A stretch of DNA of 64,000 bases from an uncultured Bacteroidota bacterium (GTDB lineage: Bacteria > Bacteroidota > Bacteroidia > Flavobacteriales > Flavobacteriaceae), in contig CACHSA010000006.1 of assembly GCA_902582405.1 (NCBI GenBank), positions 1 to 64,000 of the forward strand, written 5' to 3'. Shown piece after piece: positions 34,775-44,121 of this stretch. The first letter of the stretch is position 1. Each line of letters begins with the position of its first letter. The notes under the pieces are model-generated. The model searched no databases. It was not told where the DNA came from and saw only the letters and a list, made by a program, of their open reading frames with translations. The translations under genes were made by a program, and so were the position numbers.

Positions 34775-36595
34775 ATGTTTAAAAACGTATTAAAATTTGA
34801 CTTTTCAAATTTCAGAGGTGATTTTTTTGGAGGTATAACTGCTGGTATAGTTGCTCTCCCACTTGCACTTGCATTTGGGTTAAGTTCTGGATTAGGTCCT
34901 AGTGCCGGTTTATATGGTGCTATTTTTATCAGTTTTTTCGCAGCTTTTTTCGGAGGGACTCCGACCCAGATATCAGGTCCTACTGCTCCTATGACGGCTG
35001 TAAGCATGGTCTTTATTGCAGATATTTTATCCAATTTTGATGGATCTATAAGCAAAGCATTACCCATTATTCTTGCAGTATTTTTGCTATCTGGTCTTTT
35101 ACAAATTGTGTTGGGCTTAATTGGAGTTGGAAAATATATAAGATACATACCCTACCCGGTCGTTTCAGGTTTTATGACAGCTATTGGCGTTATTATTCTA
35201 GTCACCCAAATCGCCCCAACAGTGGGTTATTATGTAAAAGAAGACTTCGAATTTGTTGAAAATTTTAAAGAAAAGGCTGAAAGTAATCTTCTTCAAAAAT
35301 CTCTTAATGATGAAATAAGTAATGAGATTTTAGTTTTAGACGATTTTGAGTCTGCAATAAGAAATTCTAACAAAATAACTGAGTCTGATATAATGACAGA
35401 AGCTAAAACTTTAGCTAGCAAGGAAGCTTCTGGAGTCTTAGGAACTTTCAATGTTATACCAAGAATTATAAAAAATATTGATATAATCGAACTCTTATTA
35501 GCTCTTTTTACAATAGCTATAATTTATGGATTTAAAAGAATAACAACCGCTGTGCCTAGTACTCTTGTGGCTTTATTTGTAGTTTCTGGAGTCGCGTACG
35601 GATTTGGAATTAATTATAGGCCAATATCAGCCATACCCTCAGGGCTTCCAGAAATACAGTATAGTGTGTTTAAGGTCCTTGATATCGCACTAATTGCAAA
35701 ATATATTTTTACTGCAATTACTCTCGCACTTTTAGGGGCAATCGATTCACTTCTTACCTCTATTGTAGCTGATAATATGACTAAAACAATTCATGAACCC
35801 AACAAGGAGCTTATTGGTCAAGGAATTGGTAATTCAATTGGAGCTCTCTTTGGTGGTATTCCTGGTGCGGGAGCTACCATTAGGACAGTAGTAAATATAA
35901 ATTCAGGGGGTAAAACAAGGCTATCTGGAATGATCGCCGGACTTCTACTTCTTTTTATTCTCTTGGCCGTAGGCCCCATTGCTTCGAAAATTCCTGCTGC
36001 GGTGCTTGCAGGCATTTTAATAACTGTAGGAATCGGCGTTATGGATTATAAAGGTCTAAAAGCCATTCCTTATATGCCAAGGCCTGAGGTTTTTATACTA
36101 ATAATTGTTTTGGTTCTTTCCTCAGTTTGGAACTTAGTATACGCTGTTGGTATAGGTTTAGTAATCGCCTCTTTAATATTTATGAAAAAAGCCGGTGATT
36201 TAACAAGTGAAAGCTTTAATATTTTTCCTATAAAAAAAGGGGAATTTAAACTTCCGTCAAATTTAAAAGAAGAGGTTTTTATTAAAGATATTGAAGGGCC
36301 CCTTTTCTTTGGAAGTAGTTCTAATTTTAATCAAAGGAGTAAAGAGATCCCATTAACAGCATCCATCTTAATAATTAGACTCAAAAAAGTACCTTATATT
36401 GATCAATCTGGGTTGTACGCAATAGAATCTGTAATTAATGATCTGGTTACAAAAAACAAAAAAGTATTTCTAGTTGGGCTTAATGACCAACCCAAAGATT
36501 TAATGGAAAAGGCAAACATAATACCTAATTTGATTCCTAGAGAACAAATTTTTAATGATTTTGAGTCATCTTTACTTTCAATAAAAAAATCTTAA
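34775..36595 (+). CDS. SulP family anion transporter with STAS domain
   Basis: A 606-residue protein of the SulP (SLC26-like) family. The N-terminal FRGDFFGGITAGIVALPLALAFG is the family signature, followed by about 12-14 helices with GGTPTQISGPTAPMT (anion-site region) and GGIPGAGATIRTVVN. The C-terminal cytoplasmic STAS domain spans about 490-600 (ILIIRLKKVPYIDQSG). Bacterial relatives carry sulfate, bicarbonate or dicarboxylates; no neighbour settles the substrate. A hydrophilic insert of ~70 residues (about 150-220, YVKEDFEFVENFKEKAES...) sits between helices. The ATG at 34775 (MFKNVLKFDFSNF) is preferred to the upstream TTG. Confidence 0.9.
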   Translation: MFKNVLKFDFSNFRGDFFGGITAGIVALPLALAFGLSSGLGPSAGLYGAIFISFFAAFFGGTPTQISGPTAPMTAVSMVFIADILSNFDGSISKALPIILAVFLLSGLLQIVLGLIGVGKYIRYIPYPVVSGFMTAIGVIILVTQIAPTVGYYVKEDFEFVENFKEKAESNLLQKSLNDEISNEILVLDDFESAIRNSNKITESDIMTEAKTLASKEASGVLGTFNVIPRIIKNIDIIELLLALFTIAIIYGFKRITTAVPSTLVALFVVSGVAYGFGINYRPISAIPSGLPEIQYSVFKVLDIALIAKYIFTAITLALLGAIDSLLTSIVADNMTKTIHEPNKELIGQGIGNSIGALFGGIPGAGATIRTVVNINSGGKTRLSGMIAGLLLLFILLAVGPIASKIPAAVLAGILITVGIGVMDYKGLKAIPYMPRPEVFILIIVLVLSSVWNLVYAVGIGLVIASLIFMKKAGDLTSESFNIFPIKKGEFKLPSNLKEEVFIKDIEGPLFFGSSSNFNQRSKEIPLTASILIIRLKKVPYIDQSGLYAIESVINDLVTKNKKVFLVGLNDQPKDLMEKANIIPNLIPREQIFNDFESSLLSIKKS

Positions 36596-36606
36596 AAAGA
36601 TAAATT

Positions 36607-37293
36607 CTAAGAGCCAAGATTTGTTTCTATATAATTTTTAGCAATATTAAATACTTCTAGCTCTGATTTTTTTGAAGTATCAATTTCAAATGCATCTTTG
36701 GGTTTTTTAAGAGGTGCTATTTTTCTTTCCGAATCTGTTTTATCCCTCTTAATTAGATTGTCTTCTACTTTCTTTGTATCAAATGAGATATTATTTTCCT
36801 CAATTTGTTTGTTTCTCCTTTTGGTTCTTATATCTAAATCTGCACTTAAAAAAATTTTTACCTTAGCATCAGGAAATACAACAGTCCCAATATCTCTTCC
36901 TTCAACAACAACTGATTTTTGTAGTACAAGATTTTTTTGCTGCGTAAATAAAAATTTTCTAACTGACTCAAGTTTAGCAACAGAACTAACAATATCTGAT
37001 ATCTCAAAACTATACATCTTGTCACCAAATGTTTTCCCATCAAATGATAAAGAATTATTTCCATTTTTATCAATAATCCAATCGAAATTTAAATTATTAA
37101 GTTTATTTATCAATTGAGATTCATTGACTTTATCTTTTATTATAAATCCATTTTTTAATGCAAAATAGCTAATAATTCTATACATTAACCCTGAATTTAA
37201 ATAATAGAAATTGTAGTATTCAGCAAGTTTACTTGCGAGTGTGCTTTTACCTGTTGAAGAAAATCCATCAACTGAGATTATGTTTTCAGGCAT
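36607..37293 (-). CDS. cmk: Cytidylate kinase
   Basis: A 228-residue NMP kinase converting CMP/dCMP to the diphosphates. The P-loop SVDGFSSTGKSTLASKL is at residues 6-22; VVEGRDIGTVVFPDA near 124 is the CMP-kinase signature and the lid carries RRNKQ and RDKTDSERKIAPL. The length is standard. It is convergent with the SulP gene (11-nt gap) and lies 58 nt downstream of lon on the same strand. Confidence 0.96.
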   Translation of the reverse strand: MPENIISVDGFSSTGKSTLASKLAEYYNFYYLNSGLMYRIISYFALKNGFIIKDKVNESQLINKLNNLNFDWIIDKNGNNSLSFDGKTFGDKMYSFEISDIVSSVAKLESVRKFLFTQQKNLVLQKSVVVEGRDIGTVVFPDAKVKIFLSADLDIRTKRRNKQIEENNISFDTKKVEDNLIKRDKTDSERKIAPLKKPKDAFEIDTSKKSELEVFNIAKNYIETNLGS

Positions 37294-37351
37294 AGAGAAT
37301 AAAATCTTTTCATTTTAAATTTAAATTATAAAATTAGTATAAATTAAAAAG

Positions 37352-39802
37352 TTATATTTTTTTTGGATTCGATACCATTTCATCTGTAACAGACAACTTA
37401 ATTACATCTCTCATTTCGCTAACGTAATGAAAATTTAAATTTTGTAGATAATTCTTTGGGATTAATTCAACATCCTTTTTATTTTCTTCACTTAGTATAA
37501 TCTCTTTGATCTTTGATCTTTTAGCAGCAAGAATTTTTTCCTTTATCCCACCAACAGGAAGGACCTTTCCTCTCAACGTAATCTCACCTGTCATAGATAA
37601 GTACTTTTTTACTTTTTTTTGGCTAAAAAGAGAAACAAGTGAAGTTAACATTGTTATACCTGCGCTTGGCCCATCTTTTGGTGTAGCACCCTCAGGAATG
37701 TGTATATGGACATTGTATTTGTCAAATTTTATTTTACTTAAATCAAATAAATCAGCATTTGACTTTATATACTCAAGAGCAATGGTTGCTGATTCTTTCA
37801 TTATCTTTCCAAGATTGCCTGTGATTGAAAGTTGACCTTTACCAGTTGACAAGGCGGACTCTATAAATAGGATTTCTCCACCTGCAGATGTCCAAGCAAG
37901 GCCAACAACAACTCCTGCTCTATTATTATTTTTAAAAACTTCTCTATTAATTAATTGAGGGCCAAGGATTTCTATAATTTCTGCTTTGGTTGGATTTACT
38001 GAATATTTTTCATTCATTGCAACTGATTTCGCAGCATATCTTACTGATTTAGCAATTTGCTTTTCTAAACCTCTTACACCTGATTCTCTCGTATATTTAT
38101 CAATTATAACTTCTATAATTGGTTTAGAAAGGGTGAAATCTTTTTTATTTAAACCATGTTCTTTTAATTGCTTAGGAACCAAATATTTTTTTGCAATTAT
38201 TGCTTTTTCCTCAAGAGTGTAACCACTTATATTAATAAATTCCATTCTATCTCTAAGTGCCGGATTTATGGATAATATATTATTGGCAGTTGCGATGAAC
38301 ATAACCTTTGATAAGTCATAACCCAACTCAAGAAAATTATCATAAAAGTCACAATTTTGCTCTGGATCTAAAACTTCAAGAAGTGCAGAAGAGGGATCTC
38401 CTTGAGAACCAAAACCAACTTTATCAATTTCATCTAAAACAAAAACAGGGTTTGAAGTTCCAGTTTTTTTTATATTTTGAATAATTCTACCAGGCATAGC
38501 TCCTATGTATGTTTTACGATGACCTCTAATTTCAGATTCATCTTTCAGGCCTCCAAGTGAAACCCTTACGTATTCTCTTCCAATTGCTTCAGCGATAGAT
38601 TTACCTAACGATGTTTTACCTACTCCTGGTGGACCATGGAGACAAATAATTGGTGATTTCATGTCATTTCTTAACTTTAGAACAGCGAGATATTCTAGTA
38701 TCCTCTTTTTTACCTCATCTAAACCAAAATGGTCCCTATTTAATACTTTTTCTGATCGTTTAAGGTCAAAGTTGTCATTTGAAAAGTGATTCCATGGAAG
38801 ATCAAGAAGTAAATCAATATAATTTCTTTGTACAGAGAATTCAGCAACTTGGGGGTTCATTCTTTGAAGTTTAGAAATTTCTTTTTCAAATGTGTTTTGA
38901 ACTTTGTCACTCCATAGTTTTTTAGAAGCTCTTTTTCTTAATTCTTCAATTTCCTCTTCTTGTGTATGACCACCGAGTTCCTCTTGAATCGTTTTCATCT
39001 GTTGGTGAAGATAATATTCCCTTTGCTGCTGATCTAAATCATTCCTTACTCTAGATTGAATGTCATTTTTCAACTCCAACTTTTGATATTCTAAATTGAT
39101 ATATTTTAAACACAAAAGAGCTCTTTCACTAATATTTTTAGAACTCAGAATCTTTTGTTTGTCATTTACAGTGAGATTCATATTTGAAGAAACAAAATTT
39201 ATCAAAAATGAATCACTTTGAATATTTTTGATTGCGAATGAAGCTTCACTTGGAATATTTTGATTTTCGTTAATTATCTTGATTGCTGTTTCTTTAATAG
39301 ATTCAACAGCTAGTTTAAATTCAGACTTTTTCTTTTGTTTTTTATTTTCGATAATAGAACTAATCTTAACCTTGAGATAAGGAACTTTAGAAATCACATT
39401 ATCAATCTTAAATCTTTTTTTACCCTGAATTATAATTGTTGTGCTCCCATCTGGCATTTTTAAAACTCTAAGAATTTGTGCTACTGTTCCCATTTGATAA
39501 AGATCATTAATTGTAGGATCTTCAACTTTCTTATCCTTTTGAGCCACAACACCAATTGGGTTTTTAGATTTGTTTGCATCCCTAATTAATTGTATGGACT
39601 TGTCTCTTCCTACTGTAATTGGAATAACAACACCTGGGAATAAAACAGTATTTTTTATTGGAAGTAAAGGAACAACTTCAGGTAATTCTTCTTTTTCAAG
39701 TGCTTCTTCATCTTCAGATGTCATAAGAGGTATTAGTTCGGCTTCAGAATCAACACTATCTAAAGAAAAGTCGTTAATGGCGGAAAAAATTGATTTTGTC
39801 AT
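37352..39802 (-). CDS. lon: ATP-dependent protease La (Lon)
   Basis: An 816-residue AAA+ serine protease. The N-terminal substrate domain begins at LPEVVPLLPIKNTVLFPGV. Walker A is GPPGVGKTS at about 390-398, with VFVLDEIDKVG as Walker B, and the proteolytic Ser-Lys dyad is Ser713 (PKDGPSAG) and Lys756 (GGIKEK). It degrades misfolded and regulatory proteins. The ATG at 39802 is chosen; the track start eight codons upstream coincides with the edge of a perfect palindrome and yields non-family residues. A ~40-residue acidic N-terminal stretch precedes the folded domain. A possible operator lies 10 nt upstream. Confidence 0.96.
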   Translation of the reverse strand: MTKSIFSAINDFSLDSVDSEAELIPLMTSEDEEALEKEELPEVVPLLPIKNTVLFPGVVIPITVGRDKSIQLIRDANKSKNPIGVVAQKDKKVEDPTINDLYQMGTVAQILRVLKMPDGSTTIIIQGKKRFKIDNVISKVPYLKVKISSIIENKKQKKKSEFKLAVESIKETAIKIINENQNIPSEASFAIKNIQSDSFLINFVSSNMNLTVNDKQKILSSKNISERALLCLKYINLEYQKLELKNDIQSRVRNDLDQQQREYYLHQQMKTIQEELGGHTQEEEIEELRKRASKKLWSDKVQNTFEKEISKLQRMNPQVAEFSVQRNYIDLLLDLPWNHFSNDNFDLKRSEKVLNRDHFGLDEVKKRILEYLAVLKLRNDMKSPIICLHGPPGVGKTSLGKSIAEAIGREYVRVSLGGLKDESEIRGHRKTYIGAMPGRIIQNIKKTGTSNPVFVLDEIDKVGFGSQGDPSSALLEVLDPEQNCDFYDNFLELGYDLSKVMFIATANNILSINPALRDRMEFINISGYTLEEKAIIAKKYLVPKQLKEHGLNKKDFTLSKPIIEVIIDKYTRESGVRGLEKQIAKSVRYAAKSVAMNEKYSVNPTKAEIIEILGPQLINREVFKNNNRAGVVVGLAWTSAGGEILFIESALSTGKGQLSITGNLGKIMKESATIALEYIKSNADLFDLSKIKFDKYNVHIHIPEGATPKDGPSAGITMLTSLVSLFSQKKVKKYLSMTGEITLRGKVLPVGGIKEKILAAKRSKIKEIILSEENKKDVELIPKNYLQNLNFHYVSEMRDVIKLSVTDEMVSNPKKI

Positions 39803-39811
39803 AACAAGTAA

Positions 39812-39826
39812 ATGACATAATGTCAT
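39812..39826. promoter_or_regulatory. Perfect 15-bp palindrome upstream of lon
   Basis: atgacataatgtcat is a perfect 7-1-7 inverted repeat centred 17 bp upstream of the lon ATG. It resembles a binding site for a dimeric helix-turn-helix regulator. No such regulator gene is adjacent, and it is not the CIRCE or HrcA sequence. Confidence 0.45.
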
Positions 39827-39901
39827 AAAAAAGAAAACTAAATTGTACTGTTTATGTATTTTTTGTGTACACTATAGTTTACATTTAAACATGTCCAATA
39901 T

Positions 39902-41242
39902 CTATGCCAATTCCTTTCTATTAAATTTTCCCTTTTTATTAATACTCAAAATCAAGAAACCACCAATTAAAAAAAATAGCATAAAAAATATTACCGAAAA
40001 TCTCATGCTTCCAGTTATTTGATCAACCATTCCGAAAAGTGTCATACCAAAAACAACAGCTATTTTTTCAGTTACTCCATAAAAACTAAAATAAGAGGCA
40101 GTATCTTTTGTATTTGGTAAATATTTAGAATATGTAGCTCTAGAAGTTGATTGCAATCCACCCATAACCATTCCAACTAAACCAGCAACCAAATAAAACT
40201 GAAAAGGTGTTTGTATATAATAAGCGTAAATACAGATAAGTCCCCAAAGGATATTAGCTACAAATAAAGTAGGTATATTACCAAATCTAATGGACGCTCT
40301 TGCAGCAATAATTGCACCAAAAATAGCTACTAGCTGTATGAGTAAGATACTTACAATTAACCCTATTGTTTTTTCTTGATCTGAAGACCAAATTATTTCC
40401 TCTTCTCCAAAATAAGCAGCAACAAGCATAATTGTTTGAAGCGCAAGAGAATAAACAAAAAATGCTAATAAAAAACGTTTCAAAGAAAAGTCTATTTTTA
40501 TTAAGTCATATACGCTTTTAAGCTCCCTGTATCCGTGAAAAATAATATTTTTTTTCTTTACAGCTTTCTTTTCACCTTTAGGCAAATAAAAAAACGATAT
40601 TTGGCTAAATATTAACCACCAAAAACCAACGCACACAAATGATATTTTCATTGCATAGAGTCTTGCTTGATCAGGGTTTCCTGAAATACCGTAAAAGTCA
40701 GGTTGCATAATTAGTGATAAGTTAAACAAAAGTAAAATTACACTTCCTACATAGCCTAAAGAGTAACCTTTAGCACTTGCCCTGTCTTGTTGCTCAGGAT
40801 AAGCTACATCTGGAAGGTAAGAATTATAGAAGATCAAACTGGCCCAGAATCCAATTAATGCTAAAAAATATAGAAAAAGTCCAGTATAAATGTTTTCAAG
40901 ATTAAACCAAAATAGCCCAATACAAGAAAAAGAACCTAAAAAAACAAAAAATTGCATAAAACGTTTTTTATTTCCTAAAAAATCGGCAATACCAGCTAAA
41001 ATCGGTGAAATAAGTGAAATAATAACAAACGCAAAGGCTGTCAAAAAACTTATCATTGCTGTATTTTTGATTTGATACCCCATAAAAAATATTTTGTTAT
41101 TTTCGGCAAATAAAGCTGCGTAATAAAGAGGAAAAATTGCAGTAGTAATTACCAGAGAATAGACTGAATTAGCCCAATCATAAAAAGCCCAAGCATTAAT
41201 AAGTTTATTAGTACCTTTCTTAGGTTTTTTTTTTGAATGCAT
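39902..41242 (-). CDS. MFS transporter, UMF1/Atg22-like family
   Basis: A 446-residue membrane protein with 12 predicted helices. NAWAFYDWANSVYSLVITTAIFPLYY is the hallmark N-terminus of the UMF1 (Atg22-like) branch, and GGLQSTSRATYSKYLP near residue 360 is its second conserved motif. Fungal Atg22 exports amino acids from vacuoles; bacterial substrates are unknown. It reads towards lon on the same strand, separated by 99 nt that hold the lon palindrome, and diverges from the msrB pair. The N-terminus is lysine-rich (HSKKKPKKG). Confidence 0.88.
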   Translation of the reverse strand: MHSKKKPKKGTNKLINAWAFYDWANSVYSLVITTAIFPLYYAALFAENNKIFFMGYQIKNTAMISFLTAFAFVIISLISPILAGIADFLGNKKRFMQFFVFLGSFSCIGLFWFNLENIYTGLFLYFLALIGFWASLIFYNSYLPDVAYPEQQDRASAKGYSLGYVGSVILLLFNLSLIMQPDFYGISGNPDQARLYAMKISFVCVGFWWLIFSQISFFYLPKGEKKAVKKKNIIFHGYRELKSVYDLIKIDFSLKRFLLAFFVYSLALQTIMLVAAYFGEEEIIWSSDQEKTIGLIVSILLIQLVAIFGAIIAARASIRFGNIPTLFVANILWGLICIYAYYIQTPFQFYLVAGLVGMVMGGLQSTSRATYSKYLPNTKDTASYFSFYGVTEKIAVVFGMTLFGMVDQITGSMRFSVIFFMLFFLIGGFLILSINKKGKFNRKELA

Positions 41243-41351
41243 ATTTTTAAAAGTACGAAGTTTTTTTATTATGATAGCTTTAAATTATGATATGTAGATA
41301 TGTTTTGATATGAAAAAACCTAATTTAAATCACAATAAAGTAAATTTGAAT

Positions 41352-41816
41352 ATGAAAACTTTATATCTCTTTGTGGTAATTATTCCTCTGTTCTTGACTT
41401 GCCAAGATAAGATTGAAAAGAAAAAATATAACGTTAGTATGTCAGATTCAGAGTGGAAAAATATTTTGCCAGAGTTATCTTATAATGTTTTAAGAAAGTC
41501 TTTCACTGAGCGTCCTTTTTCAAGCAGTCTTAACTTCAACAAAAAGTCAGGTTACTATGCGTGTAGGGGGTGCAAGAAGCCACTCTACAAATCAGAAAAT
41601 AAATATGACTCAGGATCTGGATGGCCTTCTTTCGACAGAGAAATTAGAGATAATATTGAATATGACGTAGATTTTAAAATTGGATATCCAAGAACCGAAC
41701 TAAAATGTTCAAATTGTGGTGGTCATTTAGGTCACATGTTTAATGACGGTCCGAGAGAAACCACTGGTAAAAGGCATTGTATTAATGGAGCAGCATTAAT
41801 TTTTATAGAAAAATAA
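41352..41816 (+). CDS. msrB: Peptide-methionine (R)-S-oxide reductase, lipoprotein form
   Basis: A 154-residue MsrB preceded by a lipoprotein signal (MKTLYLFVVIIPLFLTC, Cys17), so it acts outside the cytoplasm. Two zinc CxxC motifs (CRGC, CSNC) and the catalytic Cys143 in KRHCINGAAL are present. The position of the resolving cysteine in SGCGWPSF is serine here (SGSGWPSF), so recycling must use another thiol. The track's upstream ATG (41310) would put 14 extra polar residues before the signal; the ATG at 41352 gives a textbook signal. The second msrB starts on the base after its stop codon. Confidence 0.9.
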   Translation: MKTLYLFVVIIPLFLTCQDKIEKKKYNVSMSDSEWKNILPELSYNVLRKSFTERPFSSSLNFNKKSGYYACRGCKKPLYKSENKYDSGSGWPSFDREIRDNIEYDVDFKIGYPRTELKCSNCGGHLGHMFNDGPRETTGKRHCINGAALIFIEK

Positions 41817-42221
41817 TTGAATTTTAGAAAAAAAAATAAAACTGAAGAATATTGGGAAAGAAAGCTTTCGAAAAAGGAATATGATATTTTGAGAATGGGT
41901 GGCACAGAACTACCTTATACAGGAAAATATAATAATCATTTTGAAGATGGAATTTACGTTTGCAAAGGTTGTGGTAATCCTTTGTATAAATCAAATTCTA
42001 AATTTGACAGTGGATGTGGATGGCCTTCATTTGATGAGTGCGTTGAAAATTCAATAGAATACAAAAAGGATTATAAAATTGGAGTATTAAGAATTGAAAT
42101 TTTATGCTCAAACTGTGAAGGACACCAAGGACACGTATTTAACGATGGTCCAACTAAAACTAAAAAAAGATATTGTGTGAATTCTGCCAGTATAGATTTT
42201 ATTCCCAAGAAAAATAAATAA
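41817..42221 (+). CDS. msrB: Peptide-methionine (R)-S-oxide reductase, cytoplasmic form
   Basis: A 134-residue MsrB without signal peptide. Zinc cysteines are in CKGCGNP and CSNCEG, the resolving cysteine is present in DSGCGWPSF, and the catalytic Cys120 is in KRYCVNSASIDF. It reduces methionine-R-sulfoxide in proteins, with thioredoxin regenerating it. It starts with TTG immediately after the preceding msrB stop, so re-initiating ribosomes probably translate both. The pair looks like a tandem duplication specialised to two compartments, although the two sequences have diverged considerably. Confidence 0.93.
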   Translation: MNFRKKNKTEEYWERKLSKKEYDILRMGGTELPYTGKYNNHFEDGIYVCKGCGNPLYKSNSKFDSGCGWPSFDECVENSIEYKKDYKIGVLRIEILCSNCEGHQGHVFNDGPTKTKKRYCVNSASIDFIPKKNK

Positions 42222-42249
42222 ACGTTTTGTAAATTTAAAGAAAAATAGA

Positions 42250-43638
42250 ATGGAAAACTACGATGTGATTATAATTGGAAGTGGTCCGGGCGGTTATGTT
42301 TCTGCAATTAGAGCATCACAGCTTGGATTGAAAACAGCAATTATTGAAAAAGAAAGTTTAGGCGGAATATGTTTAAACTGGGGCTGTATTCCAACCAAAG
42401 CGCTTTTGAAATCAGCTCAAGTCTTTGAGTATATAAAACATGCAAAAGATTATGGAATAAATGTCAAAAACTACGAAAAAGACTTTGATGCTGTTATCAA
42501 CAGAAGTCGAGACGTTGCTCAAAATATGAATAAAGGAGTAGATTTTCTAATGAAAAAAAACAAAATAGATGTCTACATAGGAGAGGGATTAATTGGAAAA
42601 AGTAAGAGAGTAAAAATTATTAGTAGTACTGAAGAGAAAGAGATTGAGGGTAAACATATAATTATTGCTACTGGTGCCAGATCTAGAGAAATAAAATCAA
42701 TCCCTATTGATGGAGAAAAAATAATCGGTTATCGTGAAGCTATGACATTAAAAAAACAACCCAAAAAATTGTGTATTATAGGATCTGGGGCAATAGGAAT
42801 TGAATTTGCTTATTTTTACAATACAATGGGAACAGATGTTACCATTATTGAATTTCAAGATAGAATAGCCCCATTAGAAGATGAAGACATATCTTCTCAA
42901 CTGGAGAAGTCGTTCAAAAAAATGGGAATTACTATAATGACAAACTCAGAAGTAATTGGAATAGACAACTCAGGTAAAAGTCCAATATTAAAAATAAAAA
43001 ATGGAGAAAAGGAAGTCAGATTAGAATCAGAAGTTGTACTATCTGCAATTGGAGTTAAAAGTAACATAGAAAATTTGGGTTTGGAAGAAGTCGGGGTAGC
43101 GATAGATAACGACAAAATTTTAGTAAATGATTTTTATGAGACAAATATTCCTGGCTATTATGCAATTGGAGACATAACCAAAGGACAAACTCTTGCACAT
43201 GTTGCTTCCGCTGAAGGTATTCTATGCGTTGAAAAAATTTCTGGAATGCAAGTTGAAACTATTAATTACAATAACATTCCCGGTTGCACCTACTGTCATC
43301 CAGAAATTGCATCTGTTGGATTTACTGAGAAACAGGCAATTGAAAAAGGTTTTGAAATAAAGGTTGGCAAATTTCCCTTTTCAGCATCAGGTAAGGCGAA
43401 AGCTAGTGGATCTTCTGATGGATTTGTAAAAGTAATATTCGATGCAAAATATGGTGAATGGCTAGGGTGCCATATGATTGGAAACGGCGTAACAGAGATG
43501 ATTGCAGAGGCTGTTATAGGTAGAAAGTTGGAGACAACAGGTCATGAAATTCTTAAATCAGTTCATCCACATCCTACAATGAGCGAAGCGGTAATGGAAG
43601 CCGTTGCTAATGCCTACGATGAAACAATTCATTTGTAG
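42250..43638 (+). CDS. lpdA: Dihydrolipoyl dehydrogenase
   Basis: A 462-residue flavoprotein disulfide reductase, the E3 component of 2-oxo acid dehydrogenases and the glycine cleavage system. The FAD motif IIIGSGPGGYVSAI opens it; the redox disulfide is Cys41/Cys46 in GGICLNWGCIPTK; the NAD motif IIGSGAIGIEFA lies near 176; and the C-terminal HPHPTMSEAVMEA carries the catalytic His-Glu. All parts are intact. It follows msrB by 28 nt and overlaps the 3' end of convergent aroQ by ten bases. A link to gcvT in the same window is functional only. Confidence 0.96.
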   Translation: MENYDVIIIGSGPGGYVSAIRASQLGLKTAIIEKESLGGICLNWGCIPTKALLKSAQVFEYIKHAKDYGINVKNYEKDFDAVINRSRDVAQNMNKGVDFLMKKNKIDVYIGEGLIGKSKRVKIISSTEEKEIEGKHIIIATGARSREIKSIPIDGEKIIGYREAMTLKKQPKKLCIIGSGAIGIEFAYFYNTMGTDVTIIEFQDRIAPLEDEDISSQLEKSFKKMGITIMTNSEVIGIDNSGKSPILKIKNGEKEVRLESEVVLSAIGVKSNIENLGLEEVGVAIDNDKILVNDFYETNIPGYYAIGDITKGQTLAHVASAEGILCVEKISGMQVETINYNNIPGCTYCHPEIASVGFTEKQAIEKGFEIKVGKFPFSASGKAKASGSSDGFVKVIFDAKYGEWLGCHMIGNGVTEMIAEAVIGRKLETTGHEILKSVHPHPTMSEAVMEAVANAYDETIHL

Positions 43639-44057
43639 TTATTTATAACAAAACTACTTACGGCTAAATAATAAGAATCAAGGCCGAAACCACTTATAAG
43701 GCCTTTTGCGTGAGGAGTAATAAAGGAGTTGTGTCTAAAATCTTCTCTAGAGGAGGTATTTGAAATATGTACTTCAATTACATCCGTTTTTATTGCTTTA
43801 ACGGCGTCACCTATTCCAACGGATGTATGAGTATATGCTGCCGCATTTAAGATTATACCGTCTGATTCAAAACCCACATGATGCAACTTGTCAATTATTT
43901 CACCTTCAATATTTGATTGAAAGTAATCAAAATTAATCCCAGGAAATTTGTCTTTCATAGTTTCTAGGTAATCCTCAAAATTAGAAAAACCATAAATTTC
44001 TGTCTCTCTCACACCTAACAGATTTAAATTTGGACCATTTATAATACTAATATTCAT
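43629..44057 (-). CDS. aroQ: 3-dehydroquinate dehydratase, type II
   Basis: A 142-residue shikimate-pathway enzyme. The start ISIINGPNLNLLGVRETEIYG is the type II signature with the active-site Tyr, and DGIILNAAAYTHTSVGIGDA and EVHISNTSSREDFRH complete the active site. Family members form dodecamers. The length is normal. Its last ten bases overlap the end of lpdA. It diverges from the metallohydrolase gene over 64 nt. Confidence 0.96.
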   Translation of the reverse strand: MNISIINGPNLNLLGVRETEIYGFSNFEDYLETMKDKFPGINFDYFQSNIEGEIIDKLHHVGFESDGIILNAAAYTHTSVGIGDAVKAIKTDVIEVHISNTSSREDFRHNSFITPHAKGLISGFGLDSYYLAVSSFVINNYK

Positions 44058-44121
44058 GATATAAAATTACCTAAAATGATTCATAAATTATATTTTTAAT
44101 AACTAAATACTTTTCAATTAA

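Noticed and set aside
39803-39826. Eight-codon N-terminal extension of Lon in the ORF track
   Set aside because: It overlies the palindrome, is not family-like (MTLCHLLV) and a better ATG follows.
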